In this document: positions 11,520-23,389 of the stretch, one piece after another | Layout: each line of letters begins with the position of its first letter | Numbering within the stretch: position 1 is the first letter of the stretch | The notes under the pieces: generated by a model | The model's input: the letters and a program-made list of their open reading frames with translations, nothing else | The model's database searches: none | Told to the model about the DNA's origin: nothing | Made by a program: the position numbers and the translations under genes | Assembly: GCA_963377175.1 (NCBI GenBank) | Contig: CAUJNA010002157.1 | Span: forward strand, 40,001 to 104,000 | Length of the DNA stretch: 64,000 nucleotides | DNA from: Effrenium voratum | Taxonomy: Eukaryota > Sar > Dinophyceae > Suessiales > Symbiodiniaceae | Direction of reading: 5' to 3'

Positions 11520-11556
11520 GCCAACGTAAAGGCCATTTGCGGTGCCGGTGTGGCAG
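11520..11556 (+). CDS. Micro-exon of an unidentified gene
   Basis: A 37-nt exon after AACCAG reads ANVKAICGAGVA and ends after one base of a Gly codon. The following GC would be a GC donor. Joined to 11,743 it gives a continuous Gly/Ala-rich segment in frame. Confidence 0.5.
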
Positions 11557-11742
11557 GCGAGGGCAACGCGGGAGGGAGGGGTTATAGCATCCTGGGAGCT
11601 TACGTGGCTGGGAGCTTGCGTGGCTAGGTTGTGTAGAGAAAATTGACTAGCATGAAGGACGCTTCTCGTACACCCTTGGGCCATTCGAATCCATTCACAC
11701 AATGCGCCTGCTCCATGCCTGCTTCCCTGTTCTCGTCACCAG

Positions 11743-11903
11743 GCATAGAGGCAGGCTTGGCTGGCCTTGCTGGATCCGGGGCCGCCGCCTATATAGCCTG
11801 CACAGAGGGCGGGCGCCTTGTCGGCAAAAGGTACCAATCCAAGTTCCCCTTGCAGCGTTTGCTTTTGGTGCCTGGCTTTGGGGTCGTTTTTGTCAACAGA
11901 CAG
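11743..11903 (+). CDS. Exon of an unidentified gene
   Basis: A 161-nt exon after TCACCAG reads GIEAGLAGLAGSGAAAYIAC, then GGRLVGKRYQSKFPLQRLLL and PGFGVVFVNRQ. It ends at CAG|GTGAGC in phase 0. The Gly/Ala run with YIAC could be a membrane helix and the basic KRYQSK a loop, but this is a guess. Splice signals and codon bias are both good. Confidence 0.65.
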
Positions 11904-12078
11904 GTGAGCTCGGTTGGGATGTTTTGTTGTAGTTTGACACAAAGAAAAAAAACACACACAATCGCACGCACGAACAAACAACCAAACAAATAAACACCAC
12001 TCGGACACTCTAAAGGCAGGCTTCAAGTTGGTTTCCTTCAGAAGCCCAAAGCAACACATACCACATGTTGCTCGTCAG

Positions 12079-12168
12079 AGTGTGGTACCTCGCTTGGATG
12101 GTGCCATGCCTCCTGTCCGCCGTCTTCATGGCCACATATTCCCGCAGATCTCAGGAGTGTTGAAACGA
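12079..12168 (+). CDS. Exon of an unidentified gene
   Basis: A 90-nt exon in phase 0 on both sides lies between CTCGTCAG and GTAGGT. It reads SVVPRLDGAMPPVRRLHGHI and FPQISGVLKR. Another frame here gives a hydrophobic stretch but does not fit the splice phases. The donor is near consensus. The following intron carries the retroelement remnant. Confidence 0.5.
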
Positions 12169-12504
12169 GTAGGTGAAAAACAATCCCTTGGAAATGAGCG
12201 GAAGCCGTTTGGACAACGGCAGGAGTTTGCGCACAGCCTCAACGCCTCTTCACTTAGAGATATTCAGCAGTTGAGGATGGATCAGGGGATGTCTCCTATC
12301 AGCTAAGTGTTGAACCTGGATGCTCGATTGGGGGGTTCTATTTTGGGGCCTGCTTTGTTGCTTGACCTTGTTGATGAACCAGGGGGTCGGTCAATACTCA
12401 GGCTTCCAAATGGCAATTTCCTCGAATTGCAACCGGGGGTTATCTCGTCGTCGGAAATCCATGCAGGTTCTACTTTCCCACGGTTGCAAGTCTAGATCGG
12501 GGCG

Positions 12505-12570
12505 TCTCCATGCAATCTACTTTGGCTTCAGGCCCTTCTTTGTAGAAACTACTGTAGTGTAGCAAATTGA
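12505..12570 (+). repeat. Left inverted repeat of a 2.3-kb unit
   Basis: This stretch (TCTCCATGCAATCTACTTTG onward) matches the reverse complement of 14,761-14,828 at 56 of 67 positions. The two copies bound a unit of about 2.3 kb that contains a gag pseudogene. No target-site duplication was identified. Confidence 0.7.
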
Positions 12571-12719
12571 CCTAGATTTTCAACCATCAAGATTAGACAT
12601 GTCCTTGCTTGCTCAGAAATTGATTCAGGGATACATGCGCCGTGCAAACAATTGGGGCTGCAGCCCCTCAGTATCCGTGCACAGTTGTGGCACGGAGCAG
12701 ATATTTTTGACAAAGCAAC

Positions 12720-13149
12720 ATGTCGTCAGATGGAGAAGCTTTCGTGGAGGCCTATGCCAGCACCGACAAGCAGATGGGAATTGCCGCGGAAATAATCTGT
12801 TGGTCAACTGCTGCCCAGGTGCCGCCATTTTACGGACGTGTCAGCTGGTTCAGATATGAGGAGCTCAGATAGATGATCGGGCCGCGCTCCAAGCAGTGGA
12901 GCCAGAGCGATCAGCTCAGAGACCGTGTTGAAGGAGTGAAGTATTTCAAGAACGCTCGAGAAATACTTCCTGACAGGATCTACGAACGTGTACCTTTGCC
13001 AACTTCTCAGCTTCTTCAACCGCCGGGAAACATCACGAGGTTTTCACGTGCAGCCCGGAGCTTATGCAGATCCAGATGATCCCGACGCTTGGGCGACACG
13101 TCGAGACTACGACGGCGCGACACCGGGACTCGTTTCCGTTCAGTGGTAA
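12720..13149 (+). pseudogene. Ty1/copia gag fragment, broken
   Basis: An ATG-led frame starts MSSDGEAFVEAYASTDKQMG, then FYGRVSWFRYEEL. It meets TAG at 12,870 and continues in the same frame to about 12,954 (GVKYFKN). It then continues one base over from 12,955 as LEKYFLTGSTNVYLCQLLSF up to TAA at 13,147. The pattern (VSWF.YEEL, GVKYF, L..YFLTG..NVYL) matches what I recall of the N-terminal part of dinoflagellate copia Gag. One nonsense change and one frameshift make it dead. It sits in an intron between inverted repeats. Confidence 0.6.
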
Positions 13150-14760
13150 CCTGGTCGCCCAATTCTTCATCATTCAGAGCGAGCTAACCAGATTGGTCAG
13201 CGGAACGTCGTTGAGAAACATTCCGCTTGAGAACTATAGCTATGAGACGCTAGCGTTTCACTGTCGACAAGTTTTGCGAGCACTCTCCCGTTAGCGCCTA
13301 CGCAATCCTTCAGTTCTTCAGGTCGACAGGAAGCGCAAACAAGCGGCGTCTTGGAGCAAGGTGCAGTTCCGACACTTCTCGAACTCACACGTGAGCACTG
13401 AGCACACTCCTGACTGTGACCACGTCACACGCGAAGCATTTGCAATGTGTCGTGAACCAGTTCCATCCTCCAGTGCCGAATATGCTCTAGTCAATCTTGC
13501 TTGCGTGGCAAAACAAGAATCATGGAGCCTCAGTCACTGTGTCTATACGACGATGAAGGCGTCAAGTTGGCGCCTGCAGGGCCATCAGTAACCGAGACAG
13601 CGTGTGTGTCCAAGCCCACGTCAGGGCCCGAAGGAAGCAACAACCTCTGGAGCTTTCTCAGTCCAGTTTTCAAGAAGCCCGACCGGAAAAAGACGTCAGA
13701 AGAGGTCTTGCGCAGGAGGCATAGGGTTGAAAAGGGCACGGGCATTTCGTCGGAAGGAGCCATGGTCAAACTTGATCTTAGGACAAGGTTGGTCAAGGTC
13801 AACCCACAAAGGTCCGAAAAGATGAGATGGAAAACCAGGGAGCGATGTCTGGTGGCCAGACGAGAAAGAAGCGCCTCAGCAAGAGAAAGGTCCCTCACCT
13901 TACTTTCAGCGACATCTGCCAAGACTGAGTCAGAGACTGCGCAAGATCTGTCTTCCATTCCAGAACATGCGCGCTGGAAGTGCGTGAGCAGGTCTAGGTG
14001 AGATCTTTGGAGTGCGAGACCGACTGAAAGGAGGAACTGAAGCCGGCGAGAAGAAGAGAAATGACAGACCAAAGACTAGGGGGCAAAGAGACAAACGAGC
14101 ATGAGAGCGTGCAAGACACTATGACTGAGAAGATCTCACCTACACCTTCGAGGATTATTAGGCCACCGCGAATGAACCCAAAATGAACCGCTGATGAGTG
14201 GAAGGTGCGATGCTGACTGATCCACATGATGAATATAAAGCCAACTAAGCAGAAGAAGGAAACAACAAGAGCGAAAGAAAACAAACCGGCGCAATGCTTC
14301 ACAGCAGAGTGGCAAGGAGTTGACTGATCATGGTCTGACTCCAAGAACAACAGCAAGATAACACTTGGTGTTGGCGATGATTATCACGAATCGAAATGTG
14401 ACATTGCTTTCTCGAACCGTGTCGTGAGAGACGGTATATAGATGTGAAACACGGTACCGCGACACTGCCGACCGACAAGATTCCGCGTTGATCGTTCCGA
14501 TCATGCAGAATTGTTGTCATGGACTTTGACCACGCCGATATGCCAGCTGAGGCGCGCGTTTCACATTGCCAAAGACACAGAGAGTTCTTGGAGAACTAGC
14601 TGTCTACTCGAAGTACAACTTTTGATGACGCATGCGCACTGTTGCATCTAATCAGATCATGGTTTTGAGTCAATCACATGGTTAGGGAGACATGTCATGG
14701 CCACGGCAGATACTGATCTCAGACGATTCTCTAGAGCACCGCAGCTGAGGCTCTTTTCTC

Positions 14761-14828
14761 TGTTGATCTGCCACACTACAGAAATGTCTACAAGGAAGGG
14801 CCTTAAGCCAAAATAGGTTGCATGGAGA
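14761..14828 (-). repeat. Right inverted repeat of the 2.3-kb unit
   Basis: This is the reverse-complement partner of 12,505-12,570, about 84% identical. Similarity stops at both edges, so the repeat is short (about 67 bp). Confidence 0.7.
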
Positions 14829-15411
14829 TCAATGTGCATGGACAAGCAGAACAAAAGCAGACACAAACTTCTTTTGATCTCCAGCATCGAATTAGATCAA
14901 ACCCAGGACAAGTCCTAGATTCTCTCATGTCTTTACATGCCCCGTAGGATATACCCGTGCGCCGTGTACACGATTGGGCTCTACCACTCAGTATTCCAAA
15001 GCCGCACAGTGGCGTGGGGCACCAGCTGTTGGGCAGAGACTCATCTGTGCTGGCATGAGTGTAGCAAGCTGTATGACCTCCCGGAGTTTTCACCAAACCA
15101 GGCCTGCTTCGTAACGGAACGCATAGAGAGCGTTGCATGTTGGCATTGCCAGGGGTCCAGCCCGCCCTGCCATTTCCTTGACATGTTTGGGAAAATTTTG
15201 TCACCAAACGACTCCTTGTCAAGAACGGTATGGATCCTTGGGGAGAAGCTAGAGAACATTGTGATAGAGGGGTTCGCGTGCCTTATATTCTGGAAGCTCC
15301 TTTGTTGCGGTTGGCCGCTTGGAATCGCCTTTGTGCGGCGCCTTTGGGTTTTGTGGATGGGAAGAGTACTTTTCCCGCCTTGCTTTTGTTTTTCCGTTCC
15401 TCCGCGCTGAG

Positions 15412-15469
15412 GAGGATCAACAAGACCACCGCGCTTATCACAAAATTCACCACGGACTACCTGAACGAG
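15412..15469 (+). CDS. Exon of an unidentified gene
   Basis: After GCGCTGAG one base leads into RINKTTALITKFTTDYLNE, with nearly every codon ending in C or G. This bias picks the frame over two alternatives. It ends at GAG before a GC donor (GCAGAT), phase 0, fitting the next exon at 16,024. Confidence 0.55.
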
Positions 15470-16023
15470 GCAGATGTTGGCAGCTGACGTTTGTGTTTCG
15501 ATTTGCCATGGTTTCTGACAAATCGGGTTCACGACCCACTCTGAGCGCAAAGGCTGATGGTTTCTGACAAATCGGGTTCACTCTTTCCAGTGCATGAACT
15601 GAATCTTTATGTGCAGAGGAGGTAGTGTCGAGAAGGGCGAGGGGTCCCAACCCAAGCCACGGTCATTGCTTGCGCCGTCACCTAGAAGTCCTAACAGCTC
15701 TTGTTCCAGAGGTGTGTAAGTAGTGACCGTGTTCAAATGCTGGTTGGTTTCAGTTTTTTTGTTCTTTTCCGTTCTAGTATTGGAAGGCACTGCGGCACCA
15801 CATAAGGTTCCTTGTCTTGTTTGAAGCCTTCAAGTTGTACTGGTCCGACGCACCGTGGGAAACGCCATGGTTTGCTAAATTGAACAGGGTGAAGCACCGA
15901 ACAGCTTCCTCAGCTTGAGAAGGGACTCATATCATCCCCCCTGGTTTGGCAAGCGTTTGGGCCAGCCAAGCACGTTTGCCCCCGGTTTTTCCTGTTGCCG
16001 CGCGACAACCCGCGGATTGGCAG
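15470..16023. other. Intron-like DNA
   Basis: A GTTTCTGACAAATCGGGTTC block occurs twice (about 15,508 and 15,559), a short direct repeat. No exon is supported. Confidence 0.4.
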
Positions 16024-16231
16024 AAAGGCGGAGCCGGCGTGGTCCTTGTTCTGGAGGGTCTTGCTTCGAAGATGAATGGGACAAAGGCAAAGGTTTTTAT
16101 TGAGGGCCAAGTTGAGGGAGCAATGACCGCGGCCCACGGGAGTTTTGACCGCGCATTGACCCAGGCAGCGGAGGATGTGGTGCAAGAGACATGCCGCGGC
16201 CTCGAAAGTGTGGGGCGCGGCTCTCTAGCAG
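16024..16231 (+). CDS. Exon of an unidentified gene
   Basis: A 208-nt exon follows TTGGCAG. Runs are KGGAGVVLVLEGLASKMNG, KAKVFIEGQVEGAMTAAHG and FDRALTQAAEDVVQETCRG. It is helical and Ala-rich, and ends after one base of a Gly codon before GTGCCT. The frame stays open to 16,263, where GCAAAC offers a GC donor in the same phase, so the exon may be longer. Strong codon bias supports coding; the family is unknown. Confidence 0.6.
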
Positions 16232-16601
16232 GTGCCTTTGTGGATTTCTTGGCGGAACAAGGCAAACTGTATTTGTTGTGCACAACCTCCCGAATGGCTG
16301 GTGGACAGAAACTTTAGTGGAAGCAATGTCCACATGGCGGTTGGTTAATGTTGTCACTGTTGGCGTCATCTCAACAAGTGGGGGTGGGGTTAAATACCAT
16401 CAGCTTTTTTGCGCATTCCTTTCATTCTTAAAAGCAAATGTGCAGCCCACCCTGCTTCATGGGTTGTATCACCAAATCCATGTTGTGTTTTTATGCCCTT
16501 TGCATTCAACTTGGCCCCCTGTGCTCTTCAAACAAAGCACCCCCACCAAACATCCCACCAGTCATGTCGAGGCCCCGACCTGTCCCTGGAGTGCTTCACA
16601 G

Positions 16602-16649
16602 AGTTCGCCGGCTTCTTCGCGAATTGCCCCGTGGGCTCTACCGTCCCAG
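16602..16649 (+). CDS. Exon of an unidentified gene
   Basis: A 48-nt exon follows CTTCACAG and reads EFAGFFANCPVGSTVP after completing a Glu codon. It ends after one base before a GC donor (GCCGAA). Entry and exit are both phase 1, in agreement with 16,231. Confidence 0.5.
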
Positions 16650-19037
16650 GCCGAACTTCAGCACGGAACGCAAAGAGCTACAGGGCGGGGAAAGCAAATC
16701 GCACTTTTTTGGACGTTTAGTACATGTGGGTGGTGCCCCAGGTTTCAGGCCAAACACAGATCCTTTGTTGACAACTAGTTAACGCCGGTTTCAGCGCGGC
16801 ACACAGGCCTTCTCGGAAGGCATGAACCATATCAACCCTGGTGTTGACAGCCATTTCTCTGCACCTGCTTGAGCCATGGCCCATTTGTGACAGCGAATGA
16901 CGTGTCTTGGGGAATTGGAGGCTGTACTCGCAGAAGTTTTTCCATCCACATCATCCCCAAGGTTCAACAACGCATTTGTTTTCTGATATTGCAAATGACA
17001 GCAACTGTGTAAGGCTGGATGCTTATTTGAACATGCTCGGCTGCATGGTCGCATCATTGTTGCTGGTGAATTTGGTTCTGTTTGGCAGCATCGATAGAGG
17101 AAAAGTGAGCCACAATATTCTGTACTGAGCCAAATGGGATTTCTGGGTTTTGTCCACAGAGATTTGTCATTGGTTCGCTTCTTTCACACCTAGCTTCGGG
17201 ATACCTTACGACGATGGAAGTTCCCTTGACTGGGGGGTGTGGGGGGCGAGAGGGGTGGGGGTAACCTTGCTGAACATACCTGACAACGCACTAGAATGGA
17301 AGCCAGCGGCAACTGGCTCAGAGTTTCACCGTGTCAAAGCCGCTTTTGTGTTCATGTCGGTGCCTTTTGCAGATGGCTGGGAAGCTTCATCGAAAAACAC
17401 AGTTGCTGGATCATGAAATGATTCCCACACACGAGCCGCTGATTCACATTTACACTTAAATGAATGCAAAGCCCCAGACCTCACAAACCCTAAAACACCC
17501 AACAGCCGCCAATCAGCGGTGCAGCTCGTTTTGACTTGACCCATCTTGTCCGATGTCCAGGGCCCGTGACGGCTCAGTGCCCCCGGCTGCCGACGCGTGA
17601 TTCATGCCCAGGACGGGATGGGATCCAATTTGCGGAGTGTGACACTTGAACCGAAATCATCGCGACTTTCAATTATGAAGGTTCTTGCTTGGGGAGTCCT
17701 TGCTTCAGCGGCTGTGGTGATCTGCCCAGTTTGGGCAGACCTTGCTTCAAGTGGCTTTTGCGGGAGAGTGTCTTGTGTGCGGGTACAAAGGACTGGCATG
17801 GTCATGAGTCGGGGGGTGAGCTCGCAGCCTGGGCCCGGGACCTGATTCGGCAGCTCATACGGCCAGAGACACGGTGGATGAATGCTCCGAGCCAATTCGG
17901 TGCTCGAAGACGCCAATCCGGCCATTTTTTGGAGAGGTCCATTTCGTCCATTTCGCCCGTATCAGTTGGTTTGGGTTTCCCGCAGGTCTGGATGCTGACA
18001 GGACATTTTGGAAGTCAGCTGTATGTCCTTTTGAACCTTTGTGCTTTAGACCCCTGAAACACTGCCGTTTGGGCTCCCGAAACCACAACATTCAGCTTCC
18101 CGACACCGAGCATGGCGCTGGGATGTGGATACGTCGCGCAGGAATCCAGCACTGCCGCAGCTCCTTCAATCTCTATCGGCAAACCTTGATCCAGCCTGGC
18201 GGCCCAGAGCTGCAGAGGGGTTGCCGTTAGCGTTTTTTTTTTTTTTTGAGCGTTTGCCATTGTACCGTCATGGCCATTTTATTTTGTTTCAACACCTTGG
18301 TCAGCGCAAATGGCACACTGCTCGGGGAATTGTAACGATCCCTGCTGCGCAAGGAAGACGTCGCATCATGCAAGATTTCCCCATAGCTTGCATAACTCCC
18401 GGAAAGTGTTGGGATGTGAAAGTGTGTGGTTATATCCCGTCCACTTTCGAACCAAATCCTTTCCAGAGATTTGTCCGTTCATGAGCAGAGAAGGGGGGCC
18501 CAAGCCTGATTGCCTGATTCGTGTCTTGCCTGTGACCAGCAAGGCATTTTCTTCCTAAGCCTTTTTACTTGAAGTTCCTGAGCCCTCAAGAAGCTTCAAG
18601 TTGCAGACCGCTTGTTGCCAGCTTCGGATCTAGTACCCTTCCTCTCAAAACACAGCCCATCTCCCATGAACAGCGACATGTTCTACATTGTTTTGCCATG
18701 CATTTCACTGCTTGCTATGAATCCTCCGATTGAGCAACAGCTTCGTTTGGATTCCAGGGAGCAACTTTTCCTCTTTGGCGGCCGCTTGCAGAGGGGCAAC
18801 ATCTTGCTTGCGGCAAACAACGCTAAGTAAGACCAAATATGCATCGAGGGGCAACATCTTGCCTGCGGCACACAACGCTTTGTAAGACCAAACATGCATC
18901 TCTTCCAAAATGGAGGCGCGCACAGACAGGGGCATAGACCCAGACACAGACACACACACATGCTTAAGCGCCATTTATTGGGGCCAAGCAGCCTAGGGGC
19001 ACGAATGGATCTTTATTTCATCCAGTGTTCACCTGAG
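16650..19037. other. Intron-like DNA with one possible exon
   Basis: A + frame at about 17,640-17,812 has a hydrophobic run (LAWGVLASAAVVICPVWADL) and could be an exon ending at GGGTGAGC, but its acceptor is unclear. A 54-bp direct duplication lies at 18,790-18,899. Nothing else is supported. Confidence 0.35.
18790..18899. repeat. 54-bp tandem duplication
   Basis: Two adjacent copies of a unit starting GAGGGGCAACATCTTGC and ending ATGCATC differ at only a few positions, so the duplication is fairly recent. Confidence 0.8.
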
Positions 19038-19182
19038 GAACGGGGACGTCTGGTTCCCCGCACTGGGCAGCCAGGAGTTCGTTGACTTAGCCACTTGGGT
19101 CACGCCTGTGGTTCGAGTCGAGGCCCTGGTCGACTCCTTTGGGCCTGTGCTTGGCAACGCCTTGGCAACGGCTCTCAAAAAG
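19038..19182 (+). CDS. Exon of an unidentified gene
   Basis: A 145-nt exon has no internal ATG. After CCTGAG it reads NGDVWFPALGSQEFVDLATW, then VRVEALVDSFGPVLGNALAT and ALKK, ending AAG|GTCCGC in phase 0. The frame is also open back to a CCAG acceptor at 19,025. Codon bias is strong. It joins the next exon in phase 0. Confidence 0.6.
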
Positions 19183-19434
19183 GTCCGCTTTGGATTAGGT
19201 TTTTGGGGTTGTGTTTTTTGATTACCCTTGTCAGGGCCGTGTCAACAAATGTAAGGGTTCCCCCCCAATTTTGAGACGGACCCATTTGGACAATTTGCGG
19301 AGAAAGCCGGGGTGGTGCTCTGCCATCATTGCCCATTAATCCAGATGCCCTGGATATCATTTGTACACTGACATTTCCTCGACCAACTCAGACCCGTGGC
19401 TGTATGTGGTATTATCCTTCCCGCCGTTTCCAAG

Positions 19435-19557
19435 GTGGATAACGCCAATCCGTGCTTCCAGTACTTGCCCCTCGGCAGTTTTCAAACGCTACAAGACCTG
19501 GCATTTGGAAACACACTTTTACTGGCTGATTTGGAGCACCCCGGCTTGAAGCTCGCA
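19435..19557 (+). CDS. Exon of an unidentified gene
   Basis: After TTCCAAG the frame reads VDNANPCFQYLPLGSFQTLQ, then DLAFGNTLLLADLEHPGLKL. A GT follows at 19,558 (GTTTGT) and a GC three bases earlier, so the right edge is uncertain. It looks like part of a globular domain. Confidence 0.55.
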
Positions 19558-20283
19558 GTTTGTCAGCGACTTCCTTTCCAGAATTCTGGTGGCAAGCCGT
19601 TGCATCAGCACAAATGGTTGATTTCTCCGGGTGTTTTTCGAGCCCGGCAACCAGTGAATAGATTCCAACCGGAAATGATTGGCTGGCTGGCTAGATGGCT
19701 TCCCGGCGTGGCTGAATTCAGAGGAAAGCGTGAACAGCGGGCAGAACCAGAGCCCCGTACTCTTTGACCGACCCAGTATGTTGTACTGGCCAATGCGTCG
19801 AGCGCTTGCTGAAAGTCTGAGCAAAGTGGGCTAAAACACGAGCCTGATACTTTCCGGCAGTTGCTTCAGACTTATATCGTTGGACCAGCATTATTCGTCC
19901 TATGACTGACGTTTGCACAACGGCAACAAGACAGCACGCATCTCACTAATTTGCTGAACGACCAGTGCCACACTCACCATTTGCGTTGGCCGCCTGGTAT
20001 GAACATGCGATCTCGAACAGGTGAATGATAGAAGTATGGCGAGCAAGTCGCACTTTCGTCGGGTGGATGGCTCAAGACTGGGGCCAAATTGCCTTGAGGC
20101 ATTTGGGTATGATTTTGAAAGTTTTAGGGGGTGGAAATCCTCAAATGATTTCCGTCAAAGGGCCGGAAGTAAAACAAAATGCCCTTTTCAGCACTTTGGG
20201 CTTGTCCCCTTGCCTGACCTGCAAAACCCTCCCTTGCGAGGACTTGCTTCCTGAACTACGTCCCTCCCACACGGCGGCTGCAG

Positions 20284-20367
20284 AACGGCTCCTACGAAAA
20301 GATGCCGGAGTCGCCGGACAAACTCTTCAGCGACGCAGGGGCCCTGGGGCGGATCCATATTTTCAGT
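20284..20367 (+). CDS. Possible terminal exon of an unidentified gene
   Basis: After GGCTGCAG the frame reads NGSYEKMPESPDKLFSDAG and then ALGRIHIFS, and meets TGA at 20,368. Codon bias is strong. It could be the last exon of a gene or end earlier at a GC donor (20,335). A second coding-like run (LMDMKIKIGNEDGPTGCRYL, 20,367-20,430) follows in another frame, so an exon boundary or frame change lies here. Confidence 0.45.
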
Positions 20368-20659
20368 TGATGGACATGAAAATCAAGATTGGCAATGAAG
20401 ACGGTCCCACCGGTTGCCGGTATTTGCGAGGTTTTTGTAGGGCTCCGGTTTCGGGCCGAGCATCCTGAAAAGGGTTTGATGGTATCAACCATGTCTCAGT
20501 TTGCGCGTTCGCGGCGGTCCTTTTGCTTTTACTCAATTTTATGCATACAGATCTGGCATGATGTTTTCCACGCGCAGATCGATTCGGGTGAACTCGTTCG
20601 GCCCCTGAATTTTCCCGTTCCTCGGCCGGCTCGGCTTCTCGCCGCCTCGACTGTCCGAG

Positions 20660-20790
20660 GGCATGCGGACTTTGCTCCTTCAGAAGATCTTTGGCCCAGA
20701 CCCGGAGCACTGGCGCCCCTCGGCGCATGGCCCAGGCTCATTTGAGCTGCTGGGAGGAGACTTTTTCTGCAGATTCTACGGCGAGCTGAC
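20660..20790 (+). CDS. Exon of an unidentified gene
   Basis: After GTCCGAG the frame reads GMRTLLLQKIFGPDPEHWRP, then GPGSFELLGGDFFCRFYGEL and TW before an in-frame TGA at 20,807. GA/GT-like donors near 20,785-20,795 are ambiguous. The frame is also open leftward to about 20,610. Codon bias clearly favours it over the ATG-led frame on the same strand. Confidence 0.5.
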
Positions 20791-22937
20791 CTGGGGGAGT
20801 TTAATGTGACCGTGATGTGGGCCCTCGATTTGGGGATCCCGTAATTAGGGAGGCGTCCAACCTGCCGATCTCATGGTGGACTCGAGAAGCTCGGGTCCCA
20901 TTCACAAAGGCCTTACGGGGATCACACAAATTGGAGCCAAATGTGGACCAGAGGTTTGTACATGTCATACCCACAAATCTGCCTTCAAGAAAGGGAGAAG
21001 CTTAGCCAATTGAAGGTTCACGGTCTTGTCTTCCAGGTCGTTTTTCCCCATCGACAATGTGAGGGGGGGTGGCGCAAATCTAATGTCACTCTTGGCAGGC
21101 CACATGCTTGAAGACCAAAGCGAGTTCTCCCCAGTCATACATCCTTGAACTTGTACCCTTTGAGGGTTTCCTTGAGACCCTTCGTTTTGCTTTTGGACAC
21201 AGAAAGGAAGTACGGCAGACTCCTTTTCTGCTCACGTCCCTGAGGAAAGATCGCGGACGGGGAGATCCAGGGCCGCCCGGCACGCTGATGTGTTTTCTGT
21301 GGCCAGGAGCGTTGCGCTTGGGGGCGTTGAGCCTGGTTTCAGTCAGCTGGCTAATTCTGTGCTGAAGTTAGAGTCAGTCAACTGGCCAGGGATCCGTACG
21401 GCAATTCGTGAAAGTTGATCTTGCAGAGGGACACGTGACATGTCTTGGGTACCGGGGCTTCGAACAGCCTACGACGCTTCATTTCTTGAGGCGATCAGCC
21501 CAGATTTGGAATGTTGTCGGTGTTCCAACAGCATGCTCGCTAAGTGAACACGGAGTCACCTCCACGACCATGGCCTGCACACGGAGTCTCGCTGTCAAGT
21601 CGACACGGCGGTTTAGGGCCAGGTCACCTTACGTCCGTCGGCACTTAAACAGCTTCATGACTATGGCGCCGATGTGTAGTGAACACAGGGCCGCGTGCAT
21701 GAGTCTGATGCTGGATATTGGTTTGTCTCAAAACGGGGTCCTGTAGAAGGAGCGGCCTTTGGACCAACCCCAAAACAGGTGCACACAAAAACGATGGCCC
21801 CTCATGTACTTTTGGCGTTAAGGTAAACATAGGTTTTGGCTACGAGCTGGACGTTGAAGCCGGAAAGGAGGCAACGGGAAGATGGTGTTGTTCTGTTGTT
21901 CACTGATCCCCCCCGGACAAGTCCTGGAAACTGCAGCCGCGCTTTCAATCAGAGGGTGTGGTGCTTGTGGGTGTTTCATGGGAAACCAACTTGGGGTTTC
22001 CCCATTTGGGGTTTCCCCATTTTGATTGAAATGTTGGGGAGCACAGGCATGACAGGACGCTAGCCCATGGCCGCCCCAACACGATCAACCGCAGTCACCA
22101 GCAAAGCAAGCTGAGGGAGTTCTTACACGACCCAGGTCATTTTCGGGCTTGCGATCGTCACCTCAACATGGGGCGATTTGTTTAGTTTGTTCTCCTGGTG
22201 CCAGGTTCCCGCAGAAGCGCTGGCAGTATTCAACCAAAGGGTTGCCAGACATATAGGTCCTTTTGGGACAACATGTGTTGTGCCGCCAAGGGAGTACTTC
22301 AGAAGGGCCACAATCCTTCAATCTTTCATGGCAAGTGTTTCAGAAGGCGATGCGGCCACCAAATGTACCTGGAAAGCGCCCATGGGCAAACAAATAACCC
22401 ACTTACCCGCGTCCTAAGCCGCCCTATCGAGTTAGACTCTTAGAGGAGCATCGCTGAAGCAAGGCCTCTGGATACATACCACCCATCCAAGTGGGCCCTT
22501 TCTTCCCTCCATCCCGGGTCTTTTTGTGAAGAAAAGGCATCGAGAACCTTGAAGACGCTAGAAACGCCGAATCTCGACATCATGATTTGCAGTGCATTCT
22601 TCCTCCGGCAAGGACCAGACGCGTTTGGTCACCATCAGTCACCCAGGGATCGGGCATTCTACCAGCGAAGCACCTTCTTCACCAAACGCGACAGCGTCCA
22701 ATAGTTGGACACATCCAATTCAGTGGTTTGAAGCGCAACCTTTTGGCTGAGGTAAGCCTATGTCCGAAGTCCCAAAAGACCATTCCTTGCAGCATCTTGG
22801 CCGCAAAAAGGGGGGGACAGCCAAAGAGGCAGGAGGGGGCCGGACAGTCGAGCAAGGCATTCGTTTTCAGGTTGGCATCTGTTTCAAGACGGAACAATCG
22901 AGCAGAAAGCGACTCGAGTCTGCTTGGAGTGGTCCAG
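20791..22937. other. Intron-like DNA
   Basis: I see open frames without codon bias or splice pairs. A short direct repeat GGGGTTTCCCCATTT lies near 21,993-22,022. No gene is supported. Confidence 0.4.
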
Positions 22938-23069
22938 TGTAACTTCGGGATCGGAAAGGTGAACCCATTCATCCAGGAGGAGGCACACACGGAACCCATG
23001 TGCCACGACTGGAACTCCCGGGTTCACGTCCCGCTTTGGGACGTGTGGAAGCCTCCGATGTTCCTCAAG
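22938..23069 (+). CDS. Exon of an unidentified gene
   Basis: A 132-nt exon, phase 0 at both ends, lies between GTCCAG and GTACCA. Runs are CNFGIGKVNPFIQEEAHTEP, MCHDWNSRVHVPLWDVWKPP and MFLK. It is rich in His, Trp and acidic residues, with clear codon bias. The domain is not recognised. Confidence 0.6.
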
Positions 23070-23271
23070 GTACCAGGGCCTAGAACCGGCTTGACCCAAA
23101 AATCGTGGCCTTTGGAGGAGTTCTCATAAGCGTTGCTGTCGAGTCAGCTTCAGACAATCGGCTGAAGCAAGTGGCTAGAAGAAATGGCGATTGTGACCCA
23201 CTCCTTGATTTCTACTCAAGTCGCAGTTGCAAAGTACCGCATTTTTCCCCTCCGAAGCAAGATCTATTCAG

Positions 23272-23389
23272 TCCCCCGTGCCGAGGCTTCACGAGAGGCT
23301 TTGGGCGTCCATCGGCAAGAACTTGAGCAACATGGCCCTTGAAGTGAACGAGAGCATTCAGAACCTCAGTGCCCCGGCCTGGTCAAAGG
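23272..23389 (+). CDS. Exon of an unidentified gene
   Basis: After CTATTCAG the frame reads SPVPRLHERLWASIGKNLSN, then MALEVNESIQNLSAPAWSK. It ends one base into a codon before a GC donor (GCTTGG). It is helical and amphipathic. It joins 24,143 in phase 1. Confidence 0.55.

Larger units (their letters stand above)
12169..15411. other. Long intron holding a retroelement remnant
   Basis: This 3.2-kb gap between two exon-like blocks contains inverted repeats, a copia gag pseudogene and open frames on both strands at 13,501-14,072. None of those frames has convincing codon bias. A 157-codon + frame at 14,937-15,410 is Cys/Trp-rich and unconvincing. Confidence 0.5.

Noticed and set aside
13530..14072. 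180-codon minus-strand frame opposite a 166-codon + frame
   Set aside because: Neither has codon bias or recognised motifs; both overlap the decayed retroelement unit.
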